Notes: generated from the letters alone by a model not told the origin. DNA of 64,000 nt from Sphingomonas panacis (GCF_001717955.1 NZ_CP014168.1:3937501-4001500); one strand, 5' to 3'; numbered from the stretch's first letter, positions 27,567 through 36,534 are shown. Made by a program: numbers and translations.

Positions 27567-28961
27567 ATGCGCACCTTCATCCTCGCGACCCTGGCGGTGA
27601 CTCTGTCGGCTCCCGCGCACGCGCAGGCGGATCGTCCCCGCGCCGTGATCGACACCGGCGCGCTGCTCGGCCGGAGCGCGGACGGCATCACGTCTTTCAA
27701 GGGGATTCCGTTCGCGGCGCCTCCCGTGGGCGACCTGCGCTGGCGCGCGCCCCAGCCCGCCGCCAAATGGTCCGGCGAACGCGATGCCGCCCAATACGGC
27801 CATGACTGTATGCAGCTACCGTTTCCAAGCGATGCCGCTCCGCTCGGCACCCCGCCGGCCGAGGACTGTCTCTACGCGAACGTCTGGAAGCCGGTTGGCG
27901 CCAAAGCGAAGCTGCCGGTCATGGTGTGGATCTACGGCGGCGGCTTCGTCAATGGCGGCTCCTCCCCGCCGACCTATTCGGGTGCCGAACTTGCCAGACA
28001 GGGCATCATGGTCGTCAGCTTCAACTATCGCCTTGGCCGCTTCGGCACGTTCGCCCATCCGCAACTGACCGCTACGAACCCGGACGGCGGATTGCTCGCG
28101 AATTATGGATATATGGATCAGTTGGCGGCGCTGCGCTGGGTCCGTCGCAACATCGCGGCCTTCGGCGGCGATCCCGCCAATGTGACGATCATCGGCGAAA
28201 GCGCCGGCGGAATGTCGGTTCACGCCCTCCTCACGTCGCCGCTCGCCGATGGCCTTTTCGAAAAGGCGGTCATCGAGTCCGGCGGCCCGAGCATAGGCCC
28301 CGGCACGACTCTCGCCGCGGCAGAGGACATCGGCCTCGCCTTCGCAAAGTCCAAGGGCATCGCGCCGGACGACGCGCAAGCGCTCGCGAAGCTTCGCGCG
28401 CTGCCCGCCGATCAGATCGTCGCTGGCTTGAACCTCGCCACCATGGCCACACCCGCCGGTCAGCCCAGGACTTTCACCAGCCCGATCGTCGATGGCAGGA
28501 TCGCCGTGGATCTCGCCACGGCCTATCGGAACGGCCGGTTCAGCAAGGTTCCCGTCATGCTCGGCGCCACCAGCGACGATATCGGCGGCCCGTCCGGCTA
28601 CATGATCAGCGGCGCTCGCAAGATGGCTGCGCTGTTCGCTTCGGACGGGGTGCCCACCTATTATTACCGGTTCTCCTACGTTGCGGATGCAGCCCGGACG
28701 GCGGATGGAAAAGGTGCCAAACACGCATCGGATATTCCGTTCTTCTTCAACACCGCACCCATCAAATATGGCGACCAAACCACGGCCACCGATCGCGCCG
28801 CCTCACGGACGATCAGCCGCTATCTCGTCAATTTCGTCAAACATGGCGATCCCAACGGGGAAGCGTTGCCGGCGTGGCCGCGCTATTCGCCCAGCCAACC
28901 GTCGATGCTCGATTTCGCCGTCGATGGCGGCGCGCGGCTGGCGTCCGACCCGCTCCCCTGA
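27567..28961 (+). CDS. Secreted carboxylesterase type B
   Basis: 464 residues from ATG 27567 (MRTFILATLAVTLSAPAHAQA, a clean signal peptide), behind AGGAGACGAC. Carboxylesterase/lipase landmarks: FKGIPFAAPPVGDLRW, EDCLYANVW, VWIYGGGFVNGGSS (oxyanion hole), and the nucleophile elbow GESAGGMS near residue 211. The catalytic His is probably in GAKHASDIPFFF near 384. At 464 residues it is shorter than the usual 500-550, with the loss mainly between residues 340 and 370, though both ends are intact. Substrate unknown; the neighbour suggests polysaccharide-linked esters. Confidence 0.88.
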   Translation: MRTFILATLAVTLSAPAHAQADRPRAVIDTGALLGRSADGITSFKGIPFAAPPVGDLRWRAPQPAAKWSGERDAAQYGHDCMQLPFPSDAAPLGTPPAEDCLYANVWKPVGAKAKLPVMVWIYGGGFVNGGSSPPTYSGAELARQGIMVVSFNYRLGRFGTFAHPQLTATNPDGGLLANYGYMDQLAALRWVRRNIAAFGGDPANVTIIGESAGGMSVHALLTSPLADGLFEKAVIESGGPSIGPGTTLAAAEDIGLAFAKSKGIAPDDAQALAKLRALPADQIVAGLNLATMATPAGQPRTFTSPIVDGRIAVDLATAYRNGRFSKVPVMLGATSDDIGGPSGYMISGARKMAALFASDGVPTYYYRFSYVADAARTADGKGAKHASDIPFFFNTAPIKYGDQTTATDRAASRTISRYLVNFVKHGDPNGEALPAWPRYSPSQPSMLDFAVDGGARLASDPLP

Positions 28962-29008
28962 GGCGCAAGCGCCCGGCTGCGGCGAGGACCTCAGCTATGC
29001 CGATCATG

Positions 29009-29689
29009 TCATCTCGAACTCAGCAGCAATTGACCGACCCCGACAACGCCGGTGATCATGATCTGCACCCCGATGCACAGCAGCAGGAACGCGACCAAGC
29101 GTGAGAGGACGCGCGCGCCGGCTGGCCCAAGCAGCGCGGTAACCGTGTCCGACCAGCGGTAGCAGAGCCAGATCGTCACCGCGATACAAGCCGCTGCCAG
29201 GCTCACCCCGGCAAAGAAACTGATCACCCCGCCGTCCCCGCCCGGCCGTTGCGAGGACAATGCGATCGCCACGGCGATGGTGCCGGGGCCGGTCGTCAAC
29301 GGCATCGTCAGCGGGAAGAACGCCACATCGTCGGCCGACTGGGCCGGCTCGGCCGAAGTCGCCTTGCGCTCCTCGTGAACTTCGGGCTGCATCAGCAAGC
29401 CCCACGCCCGCACCGCGACGACCAGACCGCCCCCGATGCGGAGCGCACTCAAGCTCACCCCGAAGAAGTTCAGGACGATGCCACCAAGCAAAAGCGACGC
29501 GAGGAGCACGATGAGCGAATAGCTCGCGATTCTCCGGGCCAGCTCCTGACGCTCCTCACGCGTCCGATTGCTGATCACCTGATTGAAGATCAAAGCCGCA
29601 CCGATCGGGTTGACGATCGAGAACAGGGTCGGAAACGCCAGCAGAAACGCGCCGGCGACACTCCCAAGCGGAAGCGGACTGAAATCCAA
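29009..29689 (-). CDS. MarC family integral membrane protein
   Basis: 226 residues from a TTG at 29689 with AAGGAA seven bases before it (MDFSPLPLGSVAGAF). A longer frame to a TTG at 29722 lacks a ribosome-binding site. Six membrane segments carry the MarC/NAAT family blocks FSIVNPIGAALIF near the N-terminus, LRIGGGLVVAVRAW and FPLTMPLTTGPGTIA in the middle. MarC was once linked to multidrug resistance, but that role was later withdrawn, and its function is unclear. It converges on the esterase gene. Confidence 0.85.
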   Translation of the reverse strand: MDFSPLPLGSVAGAFLLAFPTLFSIVNPIGAALIFNQVISNRTREERQELARRIASYSLIVLLASLLLGGIVLNFFGVSLSALRIGGGLVVAVRAWGLLMQPEVHEERKATSAEPAQSADDVAFFPLTMPLTTGPGTIAVAIALSSQRPGGDGGVISFFAGVSLAAACIAVTIWLCYRWSDTVTALLGPAGARVLSRLVAFLLLCIGVQIMITGVVGVGQLLLSSR

Positions 29690-30029
29690 AAACCGTTCCT
29701 TCTCAGCTACGCACGACGCCAACGCACCCGCGCTAGCCCAAGTCCACCGCGCCCGTCACCCTCGTCGTTGCGTCTCCTCGCCCGTTGCCTCGACGATCCG
29801 GCGAACGACTCATACCGAATCCTTTAGCCCGAACACGGTGTCGGGAAGTTTACGATCGACGCGACGGTTTCGGCGCTGCGCTTCCTGATCGACGTCACGC
29901 TCGGGACGGAAAGCATCGTACTCCGGCCGAACGAAATAAATCTGTGTTAACGGGGAGCTTCATTGTGCCTCCCGACGTTACGTAGAAGAAACGATCAGGA
30001 CTGGTCGTTTTCAACCGGGAGAGAAATGC
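29690..30029. other. 340-base intergenic region without a recognised gene
   Basis: It separates marC (minus) from the DUF3617 gene (plus). Reading both strands shows no supported ORF. A small inverted repeat (GGGAG at 29953-29957 and CTCCC at 29969-29973) lies near the right end, and GGGAGAG before the ATG at 30030 is the downstream ribosome-binding site. Nothing else is evident. Confidence 0.5.
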
Positions 30030-30593
30030 ATGAAGCGTCTGACAATCATTCTGCCCGCCATAGCGATGCTGGCGGCCTGCAACTCGAACCCGACCGTCAA
30101 GGCGGAGAACGCCTCGGTCGCCGACGTTGCGGAGGCCACCAAAAATGCGGTCAAGCTCGAACCCGGCAAGTGGGAGACGGCGGTCGAGATCCTGTCGGTC
30201 GACGGTCCGGGCGTTCCCCCAGAGATGGCGACGGCGATGAAGCAGCAGATGAAGGCGCAGAAGGTCGAGACCTGCCTCACGCCCGAACAGGCCGAAAAGC
30301 CGCCGCAGGACATGTTCGGCGCTGCCAAGAACTGTACCTATGAGAAGTTCGAGATGGGTGGCGGCAAGATGAGCGGAACCTTGGTGTGCAAGGGCGCGCC
30401 CGGCATGCCAGCGGGCGAGATGCGGGCGTCCATGTCGGGCAACTTCGCCAGCACCAGCTATGACATCACGAGCGAGTCGACGATGAACATGCCGGCGGCA
30501 CCCGGCGGTGCGGCCACAGGCGGCAAGGTGACCACCAAGACCCATGTCACCGGCAAGCGCATCGGCGCGTGCGACGCGCCGAAGGCAGGCTGA
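30030..30593 (+). CDS. DUF3617 domain-containing lipoprotein
   Basis: 187 residues with a lipoprotein signal, lipobox LAAC near residue 14 (MLAACNSNP). EPGKWETAVEILSVDG opens the DUF3617 domain and VETCLTPEQAEKPP with NCTYEKFEMGGGKMSG gives the paired Cys pattern of the family; a third pair is LVCKGAP and IGACDAP. Such proteins are common in sphingomonads in several paralogues and are of unknown function, probably periplasmic. GGGAGAG precedes the ATG. A strong terminator follows. Confidence 0.85.
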   Translation: MKRLTIILPAIAMLAACNSNPTVKAENASVADVAEATKNAVKLEPGKWETAVEILSVDGPGVPPEMATAMKQQMKAQKVETCLTPEQAEKPPQDMFGAAKNCTYEKFEMGGGKMSGTLVCKGAPGMPAGEMRASMSGNFASTSYDITSESTMNMPAAPGGAATGGKVTTKTHVTGKRIGACDAPKAG

Positions 30594-30611
30594 GCCGGCT
30601 CAGACAGAAAG

Positions 30612-30646
30612 GACGCACCGCCCGCTCTCGCAGCGGGCGGTGTGTC
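30612..30646 (+). terminator. Terminator hairpin after DUF3617 gene
   Basis: 30612-30626 and 30632-30646 pair over 15 bases with one G-U, including the perfect core CACCGCCCGCT/AGCGGGCGGTG, around a 5-base loop. The following sequence is only weakly T-rich. It starts 19 bases after the stop codon. Confidence 0.7.
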
Positions 30647-30760
30647 ATCCTGAATGATTTTACGGATGAGCCGCTGAAACGGACCTATGACTGTTTCAAG
30701 CAAGCCGGCCCCGGACAAACCCTTGGCAACAAGGACGTCTAAGGCACGCGCCGAAAGGCA

Positions 30761-30836
30761 TGGTGGGCCCGGCAGGACTCGAACCCGCAACCTAGCCGTT
30801 ATGAGCGGCCAGCTCTAACCATTGAGCTACAGGCCC
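30761..30836 (-). tRNA. tRNA with CAU anticodon, probably tRNA-Ile2
   Basis: A full cloverleaf on the minus strand: acceptor GGGCCTG/CGGGCCC, D-arm with GGTTAGAGC, anticodon stem GGCCG/CGGCT with loop CTCATAA (anticodon CAT), T-arm GCGGG TTCGAGT CCTGC, discriminator A and encoded CCA. The body resembles tRNA-Ile whose C34 is converted to lysidine by TilS, rather than elongator or initiator tRNA-Met: it has a normal G1-C72 pair, and the CC at 4-5 pairs with GG. Automatic tools often label it Met. Confidence 0.9.
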
Positions 30837-30886
30837 CACCGATTGCCCCCGTTAGCGGATGCGCAGGCGCGGTGGCAAGGCGTCCC

Positions 30887-31897
30887 TCATCCGGCGGCGG
30901 CGATCAGCGCGTCGAGCGACGCCGGGCGGATACCGCGCCGGTCCAGCTCGGCGAGCACCGCCTGCCACCAGCCATGAAAGCGCGCGAGATCGGCGGCATC
31001 GCGAACATACGGCGTGTGGCCGGGCGCGAGCGAGGGCGAGTGGAACGCGAAGTTGAGCACGCGCACGCCCTCTCCCACCGCAACCGCGATCGCCTCCAGC
31101 GCGTCGGCGAGCGGCATGTCCTCGGGCGTGAGCGCGACGCGCGAGACGAGGCGCAGCCGCGCCGCCAGCCCGCGCCCCTTGGGGATCTTGCCCAGAACAT
31201 CGTACAGACGCGCACCGCCGCGCCGCAGCCCGCCGGTGAAAACCGTCGTCAGCGGCAGTTCGACGATCGCCTTGTCCGGGCCGCAGCGGAACGCGGCATT
31301 GCCGATCGCGCCGAAATCCGGTCCGCCATCGGCGCTGTAGCGGTAGCGCGCGCGCATCGAGCTATCGAGCCGATACCCGCGCGCCGCGAGCAGCCGCAGC
31401 GTCGCCGGGCCGATGCCATAGCGCCCGGCGCGATACGCCACCGGCCGCCGCCCAAACGCGGCTTCGATCGCATGGGTCAGCGTGTCCAGCTTGGCCCCCT
31501 CGGTCGCCTCGGGCAGATTGCCGGCATAACTGTTGGCCGGCGTCAGGGGTTCGTCGAACGGCGGATTGACCCACGCATGCAATTGCGTCCCCACCGCGGA
31601 AACCCCGTCCGCCAGCAACCCGCGCAGGATGTCGACTGCCCGTGAATCGGTCGCGATCGGATAATCGACCATGTAGGTGAGCGGTACGCCATGATCGGCG
31701 AAGCGGCGGTGCGCCCCGGGCAGCGCCGTCACCGATGCAAGCGTGTGGCCCGCGCGCGCGAGCGGGGCGCTCCAGTCGAACTCCTCCTCGGTATCGACGA
31801 ACACGGTGAAGCGCGTGCCGAAATCGTCCGGCCACGCGACCATATCGGCGGCGTGTGGCGGCTCCGGCCGAAACCCGGGCGGGTGCGCGCGCGCCAC
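30887..31897 (-). CDS. Polysaccharide deacetylase-like protein
   Basis: 336 residues from a GTG three bases after the kinase stop, so it is co-transcribed with it. FTVFVDTEEEFDWSAP near residue 30 supplies the Asp pair region of NodB-fold enzymes, GTQLHAWVNPPF near 100 the metal His, YRAGRYGIG near 155 the substrate loop and FAFHSPSLAPGH near 285 the late catalytic His. The order fits the WalW/NodB-related deacetylase group. A role in exopolysaccharide or cell-wall carbohydrate deacetylation is inferred; no signal peptide is seen, so a cytoplasmic location is likely. GTG at 31897 could be replaced by ATG at 31843. Confidence 0.75.
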   Translation of the reverse strand: MARAHPPGFRPEPPHAADMVAWPDDFGTRFTVFVDTEEEFDWSAPLARAGHTLASVTALPGAHRRFADHGVPLTYMVDYPIATDSRAVDILRGLLADGVSAVGTQLHAWVNPPFDEPLTPANSYAGNLPEATEGAKLDTLTHAIEAAFGRRPVAYRAGRYGIGPATLRLLAARGYRLDSSMRARYRYSADGGPDFGAIGNAAFRCGPDKAIVELPLTTVFTGGLRRGGARLYDVLGKIPKGRGLAARLRLVSRVALTPEDMPLADALEAIAVAVGEGVRVLNFAFHSPSLAPGHTPYVRDAADLARFHGWWQAVLAELDRRGIRPASLDALIAAAG

Positions 31898-31900
31898 GAT

Positions 31901-33658
31901 CTAGTTTGAAAAAGCCTGTCCCACGTTGGCACTTACGGCGGCGGGCAGCCGCAAAGTCAAGGCGGTGTCACCGAGCGTCAGCGAGCCGCCGAGCTCGCCC
32001 GCCAGATTGCGCGCTAGCCGCAGCGCGAAGCCCGTGCCGAGCAACGGCGCGCCGATCTGCTCGGCCTCGGCCTCGGCATCGATCCGCAACAGCCCCTCGG
32101 CGGCATACGCGGCGAGCGCGCGCGGACGATCGGACACGATCACCGCCTGCATATCCTCGATCCGCGCGGTAACGCCGATCCGCTCGCCGGCCTCGGTCGA
32201 GGCGACCAAAGTGGCGAGCAAGCGCCCGATCAGCCGTTCGACCGCGCGGTCGTCGCCAGCGATGACGATGTCGGGCGCGGCGCGGCAGTCGATCGTCGCC
32301 GAGCGCAAATCGGCGAGCGGCGCGAGATCACCCACGACGCGCGCCAGCAGCGGCGCGAGCGGCACCGCATCGTCTCGCAGATCGAGCGCCCGCGTGTCGA
32401 TCCGCGCCGCCATGTCGATATCGTCGATCGCGCCGAGCAGCGCATGGACCTGATCGCGGATCGCCCCGGCGCGCCCGCGATAAACCGGCGGCACCGGCCC
32501 GAGCATCTCGGATTCGATCATCTCGGCGAAGCCGGCGATGGCGTTCGCCGGCGTGCGCAGTTCGTGGACGAGCTGGCGCAGCGCGTCGGGTCCGGCGCGG
32601 CCACGGCCCCGCGACAATTCGGCGCTTTCCTCCACGCGCGGCCGGCGCGCCGAACCGCGATAGCCGGTGAAGCGCCCGCTCCCCCGGTCGAACACCGGCG
32701 CCGCGCTGATCCGCCACTGCCCCGCCGCATCCGAGCTGCCGGCGACGACGAGCCGCGCATTGACGAACCCGGAACGCCGACGGAACGCACCGGACGCGAC
32801 CCCATCGACCGCCGCGCCCTCGCCCACGTGATCGAGCGACAGCCCGATCAGCGGCGCGCGCGACACGCCCTCGATCCAGCGGATCATGCCGCTCGCGTCG
32901 GTCTCGAACTGGAAACCGCGCGCCTCGACGGGCGACAACGCGAACACTTCGGCCTCGATCGGCACGCCATTCTCATCGCGCTCGCGGTGGAACGCGTCGA
33001 GCCGCGCGACCAGATCCGCGATCTCGAACGTCCCGTCGGCGGCAGGTGCGGGCGGCGCGTTCTGCTGGCGCAGCGCCTCGGCGACGACCGGCAGGCCCTG
33101 CGCGATGCTGGCGATCGACGCGAACGAGGATTCGGGCATGGACACGGGCTCGATCGCCGGCTCCGCGTCAGGCGCGCTTGCGACCGGCACCGGATCGTGC
33201 CCGGCATCGACGGTGGCCAGCGCCTCGATCGACGCGCCCAGCACGAAATCGACGCCGCCGAACGCCGCCAGCGCACGCACCACGCCGGCGGGCAGATCGC
33301 GGCGATGACGCAGCACCGAGCGGCCGACCGAAGACAATCCGGGCAGCAATCCGATCCAGTCCCGCTCCTCAAGCTGCGCGGTGCGCAGTACCGGCGCGGC
33401 GACCGCAGCGTCATCCTCGCTGAACAGCCGAACCAGCGCCGCCGGCGGTGTGGCATCGGCCAGCGCGCGCGCACTGGCGGCACGCACCGTCGCAGGCACC
33501 ATGCCGCGCAGCGCGCGCAGCCGGGCGATCGCCGCCGGTGTGGCATCGGCGCGGCCCCGGCCGATCAGATCGACGAGCTGCCGCCATGCCGACTGCGCGC
33601 CGAACGGGGTCGACATGTCGGCCGAAAGCACCGTTTCGAGACTGTCGTCGAAGCGCAA
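31901..33658 (-). CDS. Sensor histidine kinase with degenerate ATP-binding domain
   Basis: 585 residues from a TTG at 33658 (LRFDDSLETVLSADMSTPFGA), chosen because AAAGGG lies 10 bases upstream and the protein reads as domain sequence from there; ATG at 33616 is the alternative. A helical N-terminus (~200 residues) is followed by a PAS-like region (FQFETDASGMIRWIEG) and an H-box QLVHELRTPANAIAGFAEMI with the phospho-acceptor His near residue 367. In the catalytic domain the N-box Asn is missing (ERLIGRLLATLVAST), DxGxG is replaced by VIVSDRPRA, but the later GTGFALRLARNLAGELGGSL is kept. No membrane helix is clear, so it is probably cytoplasmic. The deacetylase follows in the same transcript. 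Confidence 0.78.
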   Translation of the reverse strand: MRFDDSLETVLSADMSTPFGAQSAWRQLVDLIGRGRADATPAAIARLRALRGMVPATVRAASARALADATPPAALVRLFSEDDAAVAAPVLRTAQLEERDWIGLLPGLSSVGRSVLRHRRDLPAGVVRALAAFGGVDFVLGASIEALATVDAGHDPVPVASAPDAEPAIEPVSMPESSFASIASIAQGLPVVAEALRQQNAPPAPAADGTFEIADLVARLDAFHRERDENGVPIEAEVFALSPVEARGFQFETDASGMIRWIEGVSRAPLIGLSLDHVGEGAAVDGVASGAFRRRSGFVNARLVVAGSSDAAGQWRISAAPVFDRGSGRFTGYRGSARRPRVEESAELSRGRGRAGPDALRQLVHELRTPANAIAGFAEMIESEMLGPVPPVYRGRAGAIRDQVHALLGAIDDIDMAARIDTRALDLRDDAVPLAPLLARVVGDLAPLADLRSATIDCRAAPDIVIAGDDRAVERLIGRLLATLVASTEAGERIGVTARIEDMQAVIVSDRPRALAAYAAEGLLRIDAEAEAEQIGAPLLGTGFALRLARNLAGELGGSLTLGDTALTLRLPAAVSANVGQAFSN

Positions 33659-33772
33659 CCCGCAAATACCCTTTAGCTGACCCACGCGGAGACGACCCGC
33701 GCTGTAATGAATCCTTAACGCGCGCGAGGCCCGTCTGGAATAGCTGATTTTCGACCGGTCGCAATGTGGGAC

Positions 33773-33804
33773 AATTGCGTTCTCTCGCAATTATCTTATG
33801 ATAA
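33773..33804. promoter_or_regulatory. Overlapping palindromes upstream of the Lrp/AsnC gene
   Basis: AATTGCG-TTCTCT-CGCAATT (33773-33792) and TTATC-TTAT-GATAA (33791-33804) are two perfect inverted repeats that abut. They lie 49 bases before the AsnC-type gene in the divergent region and are AT-rich against a GC-rich background, as expected for an Lrp-family autoregulatory site. Confidence 0.45.
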
Positions 33805-33852
33805 AGCCCCTACAGGCATTGGAAAAGATATGTTTCAGCGGAGCGGCTCGTA

Positions 33853-34320
33853 ATGGCGTTCGACCAGATCGACCGGCGGATTCTCGAATTGCTACAGCGC
33901 GACGGACGGATGACCAATGTCGAACTCGCCGAGCGTGTCGGCCTCACCGCGCCGCCATGCCTGCGCCGGGTCCGCGCGCTGGAGGAAGCCGGCGCGATCC
34001 GCGGCTATCACGCCGATCTCGACGCCGCAACGCTCGGCTATCCGATCACGGTGTTCGCGATGGTTTCGCTGCGCAGCCAGGCCGAGCAGGATCTCGCCGC
34101 ATTCGAGGCGCACGTCGCGACCATCCCCGAAGTCCGCGAATGCCACATGCTCAACGGCGAGATCGACTTCATCCTCAAGATCGTCGCGAGCGACCTCAAG
34201 GGCTTCCAGGAAATCCTGATGACCCACCTCACCCCCGCCCCCAACGTCGCCAGCGTCAAGACCTCGCTGACGATCCGCACCGCCAAGGCGCTGCCGGGGA
34301 TACCGGTGCGGGTGGGGTAA
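33853..34320 (+). CDS. Lrp/AsnC family transcription regulator
   Basis: 155 residues. The N-terminal winged helix-turn-helix (FDQIDRRILELLQRDGRMTN then VELAERVGLTAPPCLRRVRA) is followed by the RAM ligand-binding domain (YPITVFAMVSLRSQAEQDLA to HMLNGEIDFILKIVASDLKG). Lrp-type proteins bind amino acids and control amino-acid metabolism; the block VRECHMLNGEIDFILK is typical of the Lrp branch. Autoregulation via the palindromes just upstream is likely. The target genes cannot be read from the context, which is the divergent kinase gene and a downstream toxin-antitoxin pair. Confidence 0.92.
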   Translation: MAFDQIDRRILELLQRDGRMTNVELAERVGLTAPPCLRRVRALEEAGAIRGYHADLDAATLGYPITVFAMVSLRSQAEQDLAAFEAHVATIPEVRECHMLNGEIDFILKIVASDLKGFQEILMTHLTPAPNVASVKTSLTIRTAKALPGIPVRVG

Positions 34321-34398
34321 CCCACGAAGCGCGTTCGTTGTGCGCGATCCCGCTTGAGACTAAACGAATATGTTGCCCTGGATGATGGGAGTGGCGCG

Positions 34399-34644
34399 AT
34401 GACGGTTCAGGTCAGTATCACCCCGACAGGCCAAATGCGCCTGCCCGCCGACATCTGCCGCAAAATGGGCTTGGCCGAAGGCGGCCAGGTCTGGCTCGAA
34501 GAAACCGAGGACGGCATCGTGCTGCGCACATCGGCTCAAGCGGTCGCGCACGCGCAAGCGCTCGCCAAGCGCTACACCGATGGCAAGCCGGAGGCGTCGG
34601 TCGATGCGTTTCTCGCTGGTCGCCGCGCCGCCGCCGGGGAATGA
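34399..34644 (+). CDS. AbrB/MazE-type antitoxin (VapB)
   Basis: 81 residues from ATG 34399, preceded by GGAGTGG. The N-terminal swapped-hairpin DNA-binding domain reads VQVSITPTGQMRLPADICRK then MGLAEGGQVWLEE; the C-terminal tail (AHAQALAKRYTDGKPEASVD) should thread onto the toxin. It overlaps vapC by 4 bases (ATGA), the standard antitoxin-first arrangement. It neutralises the nuclease and represses the operon. Confidence 0.88.
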   Translation: MTVQVSITPTGQMRLPADICRKMGLAEGGQVWLEETEDGIVLRTSAQAVAHAQALAKRYTDGKPEASVDAFLAGRRAAAGE

Positions 34645-35030
34645 GCAGGATCGTACTCGACGCATCCGCACTGATAGCGCTGGTGAAAGGCGAGGCTGGC
34701 GCGACGATCGTCGCCGAAGCGATCGCCGGCTCCCGGATGAGTTCAGTCAATTATGCCGAGGTGGTAAGCCACTTCATCCATGCCGGCATGCCCGAGCGCG
34801 AGATCGATATGATGCTCGATCCGTTGCCGATTGATGTGGTTCCGCTCGACAAAGACACCGCCAAACGCGCGGGACGGCTGCGCGCCGCCACGGCTTCGGC
34901 CGGACTATCGCTGGGTGATCGTTGCTGTCTGGCGCTGTCCATTCAAGAGGCGTTGCCGGCATGGACAGCGGACAAGGCTTGGCGGAACATCGCGGAAACC
35001 ACCGGAGCCGAAATCGTCGTCATCCGCTGA
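34641..35030 (+). CDS. vapC: PIN-domain ribonuclease toxin VapC
   Basis: 129 residues starting MSRIVLDASALIALVKGE, the first PIN acidic residue being Asp7. Further acidic sites are in SVNYAEVVSHF (Glu near 38) and SLGDRCCLAL (Asp near 93), with TADKAWRN closing the site. That is the four-acidic pattern of Mg-dependent VapC RNases, which typically cut tRNA or rRNA. It is translationally coupled to the AbrB-type antitoxin. Confidence 0.93.
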   Translation: MSRIVLDASALIALVKGEAGATIVAEAIAGSRMSSVNYAEVVSHFIHAGMPEREIDMMLDPLPIDVVPLDKDTAKRAGRLRAATASAGLSLGDRCCLALSIQEALPAWTADKAWRNIAETTGAEIVVIR

Positions 35031-35041
35031 CCGGCCCGCCT

Positions 35042-36532
35042 TCACGCCGTGAAGATCGCCGTCCGCCCCAGCGCCACCGCCAGCGTCGTATGCCGCCGCT
35101 CCACCGCCTCGCTGTACAGCGCCCGGTCCGCACTGGGTGCGCCGAGCACCACCGCGCCGCCCTCGTCGCTCAGCCGGGTGCGGCGCAGCGGCCCCTCCAG
35201 CCCGCCGCTCAGCCGCTGGCCGAGCCGCATCGCCAGCCCCCAGCCGATCGCGCGCTTGAGGTCCGCCGGCGGCGCCAGTACGCCAACCGGCGCCGGCACC
35301 TCCGTCCCGCCACCGAGGCTCGTGAACAGCGCCTGCGCCATCAGCGCGCGCCCGCGTCCGTCGATGCCCACCCAATTGCCGTGCAGCGCGATCTCGACGC
35401 CGCGTTCGGCGCGGAAATCGGGGTTGGCGCGCCAGCCGACATCGGCGAGCAGACACGCCGCCAGCCGCAGCCGCGCCATCGCGGGCGAATCCTGTGCGAA
35501 CAGCGGCGCGATCCAGCCGTCGAGCAGATCGCCATGTTCGGCGAAGCGCCCGTGCCGCCGCCCCTCGTCGCGCGCCGCGACGATCAGCGGGTCGAGCGCG
35601 CGCGTCGCCGGATCGAGCGCCTGATACAACAGCCCTTCGCGCAGGCCATAGGCCGAGACGATCGTGCGTTCGCACTTGAGCTGCTTGAGCAGCACCGCCA
35701 GCACCGCCGTCGCGTCGCTCAGCGTTCCCGCCCGGCCCGATTGCAGCCCGGGCACCGCGCGCAGCCAGCTCTTGTTGACCTGCGCGATCGTGCGGCTCAT
35801 CCGCGTGATCGCGCCGCGCGGCATCGCATATTGGTGGATCACCGGCAGCGGATAGCCGCGCAGATGCATGTCGAGCCGCGCCAGCGAGCGCCACGATCCG
35901 CCGACGAGATACAGCGGCAACCCCTCGCCGCGCCCGCTCCAGCCGGCGGCCTCGATCAATCGCGCGACCTGCCGCTGGAGCGCGCCCGGCCCCTTGCCCC
36001 GAATCGCGGCGATACGCAGCACGCCGAGCGGAAACGAAACCCGGTCCTGCACCGCGCCGCCCGATACGCGGATCAGTTCGAGACTGCCGCCGCCAAGATC
36101 GCCGACGATGCCATCCGCCTCGGGGATCGCCGACAGCACGCCATAGCCCGCGGCGATCGCCTCTTCCTCGCCCGACAACAGCTCGACCTCGAGCCCGGCC
36201 GCTTCGGCGATCGCGAGCAGCTTGCCGCCGTTGCTCGCATCGCGCACCGCCGCCGTGGCAACGGTACGCAGCCGATCGACCTCCATCTCGCGCGCGACGG
36301 CGGCGAAGCGGTGCAGCGCACTCTTCGCCATCCGCAGCGAAGCGCCCGTGATCGTCCCGCTCACCGCCAGCCCGCGCCCGAGCCCGGCCATCACCTTCTC
36401 GTTGAACAGGATCGCCGGCAGTCGCGCCGGCCCCTGATAGACGACGAGGCGAATCGAGTTCGAGCCGATGTCGATGATCGCGGTACGCGGTTCACTCACA
36501 GTCGCAACCTTGCTGGTGCCGAACAGCGCCAC
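35042..36532 (-). CDS. ppx: Exopolyphosphatase, Ppx/GppA family
   Basis: 496 residues from a GTG two bases after the ppk stop. Sugar kinase/Hsp70-fold motifs are in place: AIIDIGSNSIRLVVYQG near residue 18, VGDLGGGSLELIRV near 140 (phosphate-2 loop), followed by a C-terminal HD-like helical region (~310-496). It hydrolyses inorganic polyphosphate, or the pentaphosphate ppGpp precursor as in GppA. Being the last gene of an operon with ppk, it gives the cell both synthesis and removal of polyphosphate. Coupled, without its own promoter. Confidence 0.93.
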   Translation of the reverse strand: MALFGTSKVATVSEPRTAIIDIGSNSIRLVVYQGPARLPAILFNEKVMAGLGRGLAVSGTITGASLRMAKSALHRFAAVAREMEVDRLRTVATAAVRDASNGGKLLAIAEAAGLEVELLSGEEEAIAAGYGVLSAIPEADGIVGDLGGGSLELIRVSGGAVQDRVSFPLGVLRIAAIRGKGPGALQRQVARLIEAAGWSGRGEGLPLYLVGGSWRSLARLDMHLRGYPLPVIHQYAMPRGAITRMSRTIAQVNKSWLRAVPGLQSGRAGTLSDATAVLAVLLKQLKCERTIVSAYGLREGLLYQALDPATRALDPLIVAARDEGRRHGRFAEHGDLLDGWIAPLFAQDSPAMARLRLAACLLADVGWRANPDFRAERGVEIALHGNWVGIDGRGRALMAQALFTSLGGGTEVPAPVGVLAPPADLKRAIGWGLAMRLGQRLSGGLEGPLRRTRLSDEGGAVVLGAPSADRALYSEAVERRHTTLAVALGRTAIFTA

Positions 36533-36534
36533 GC

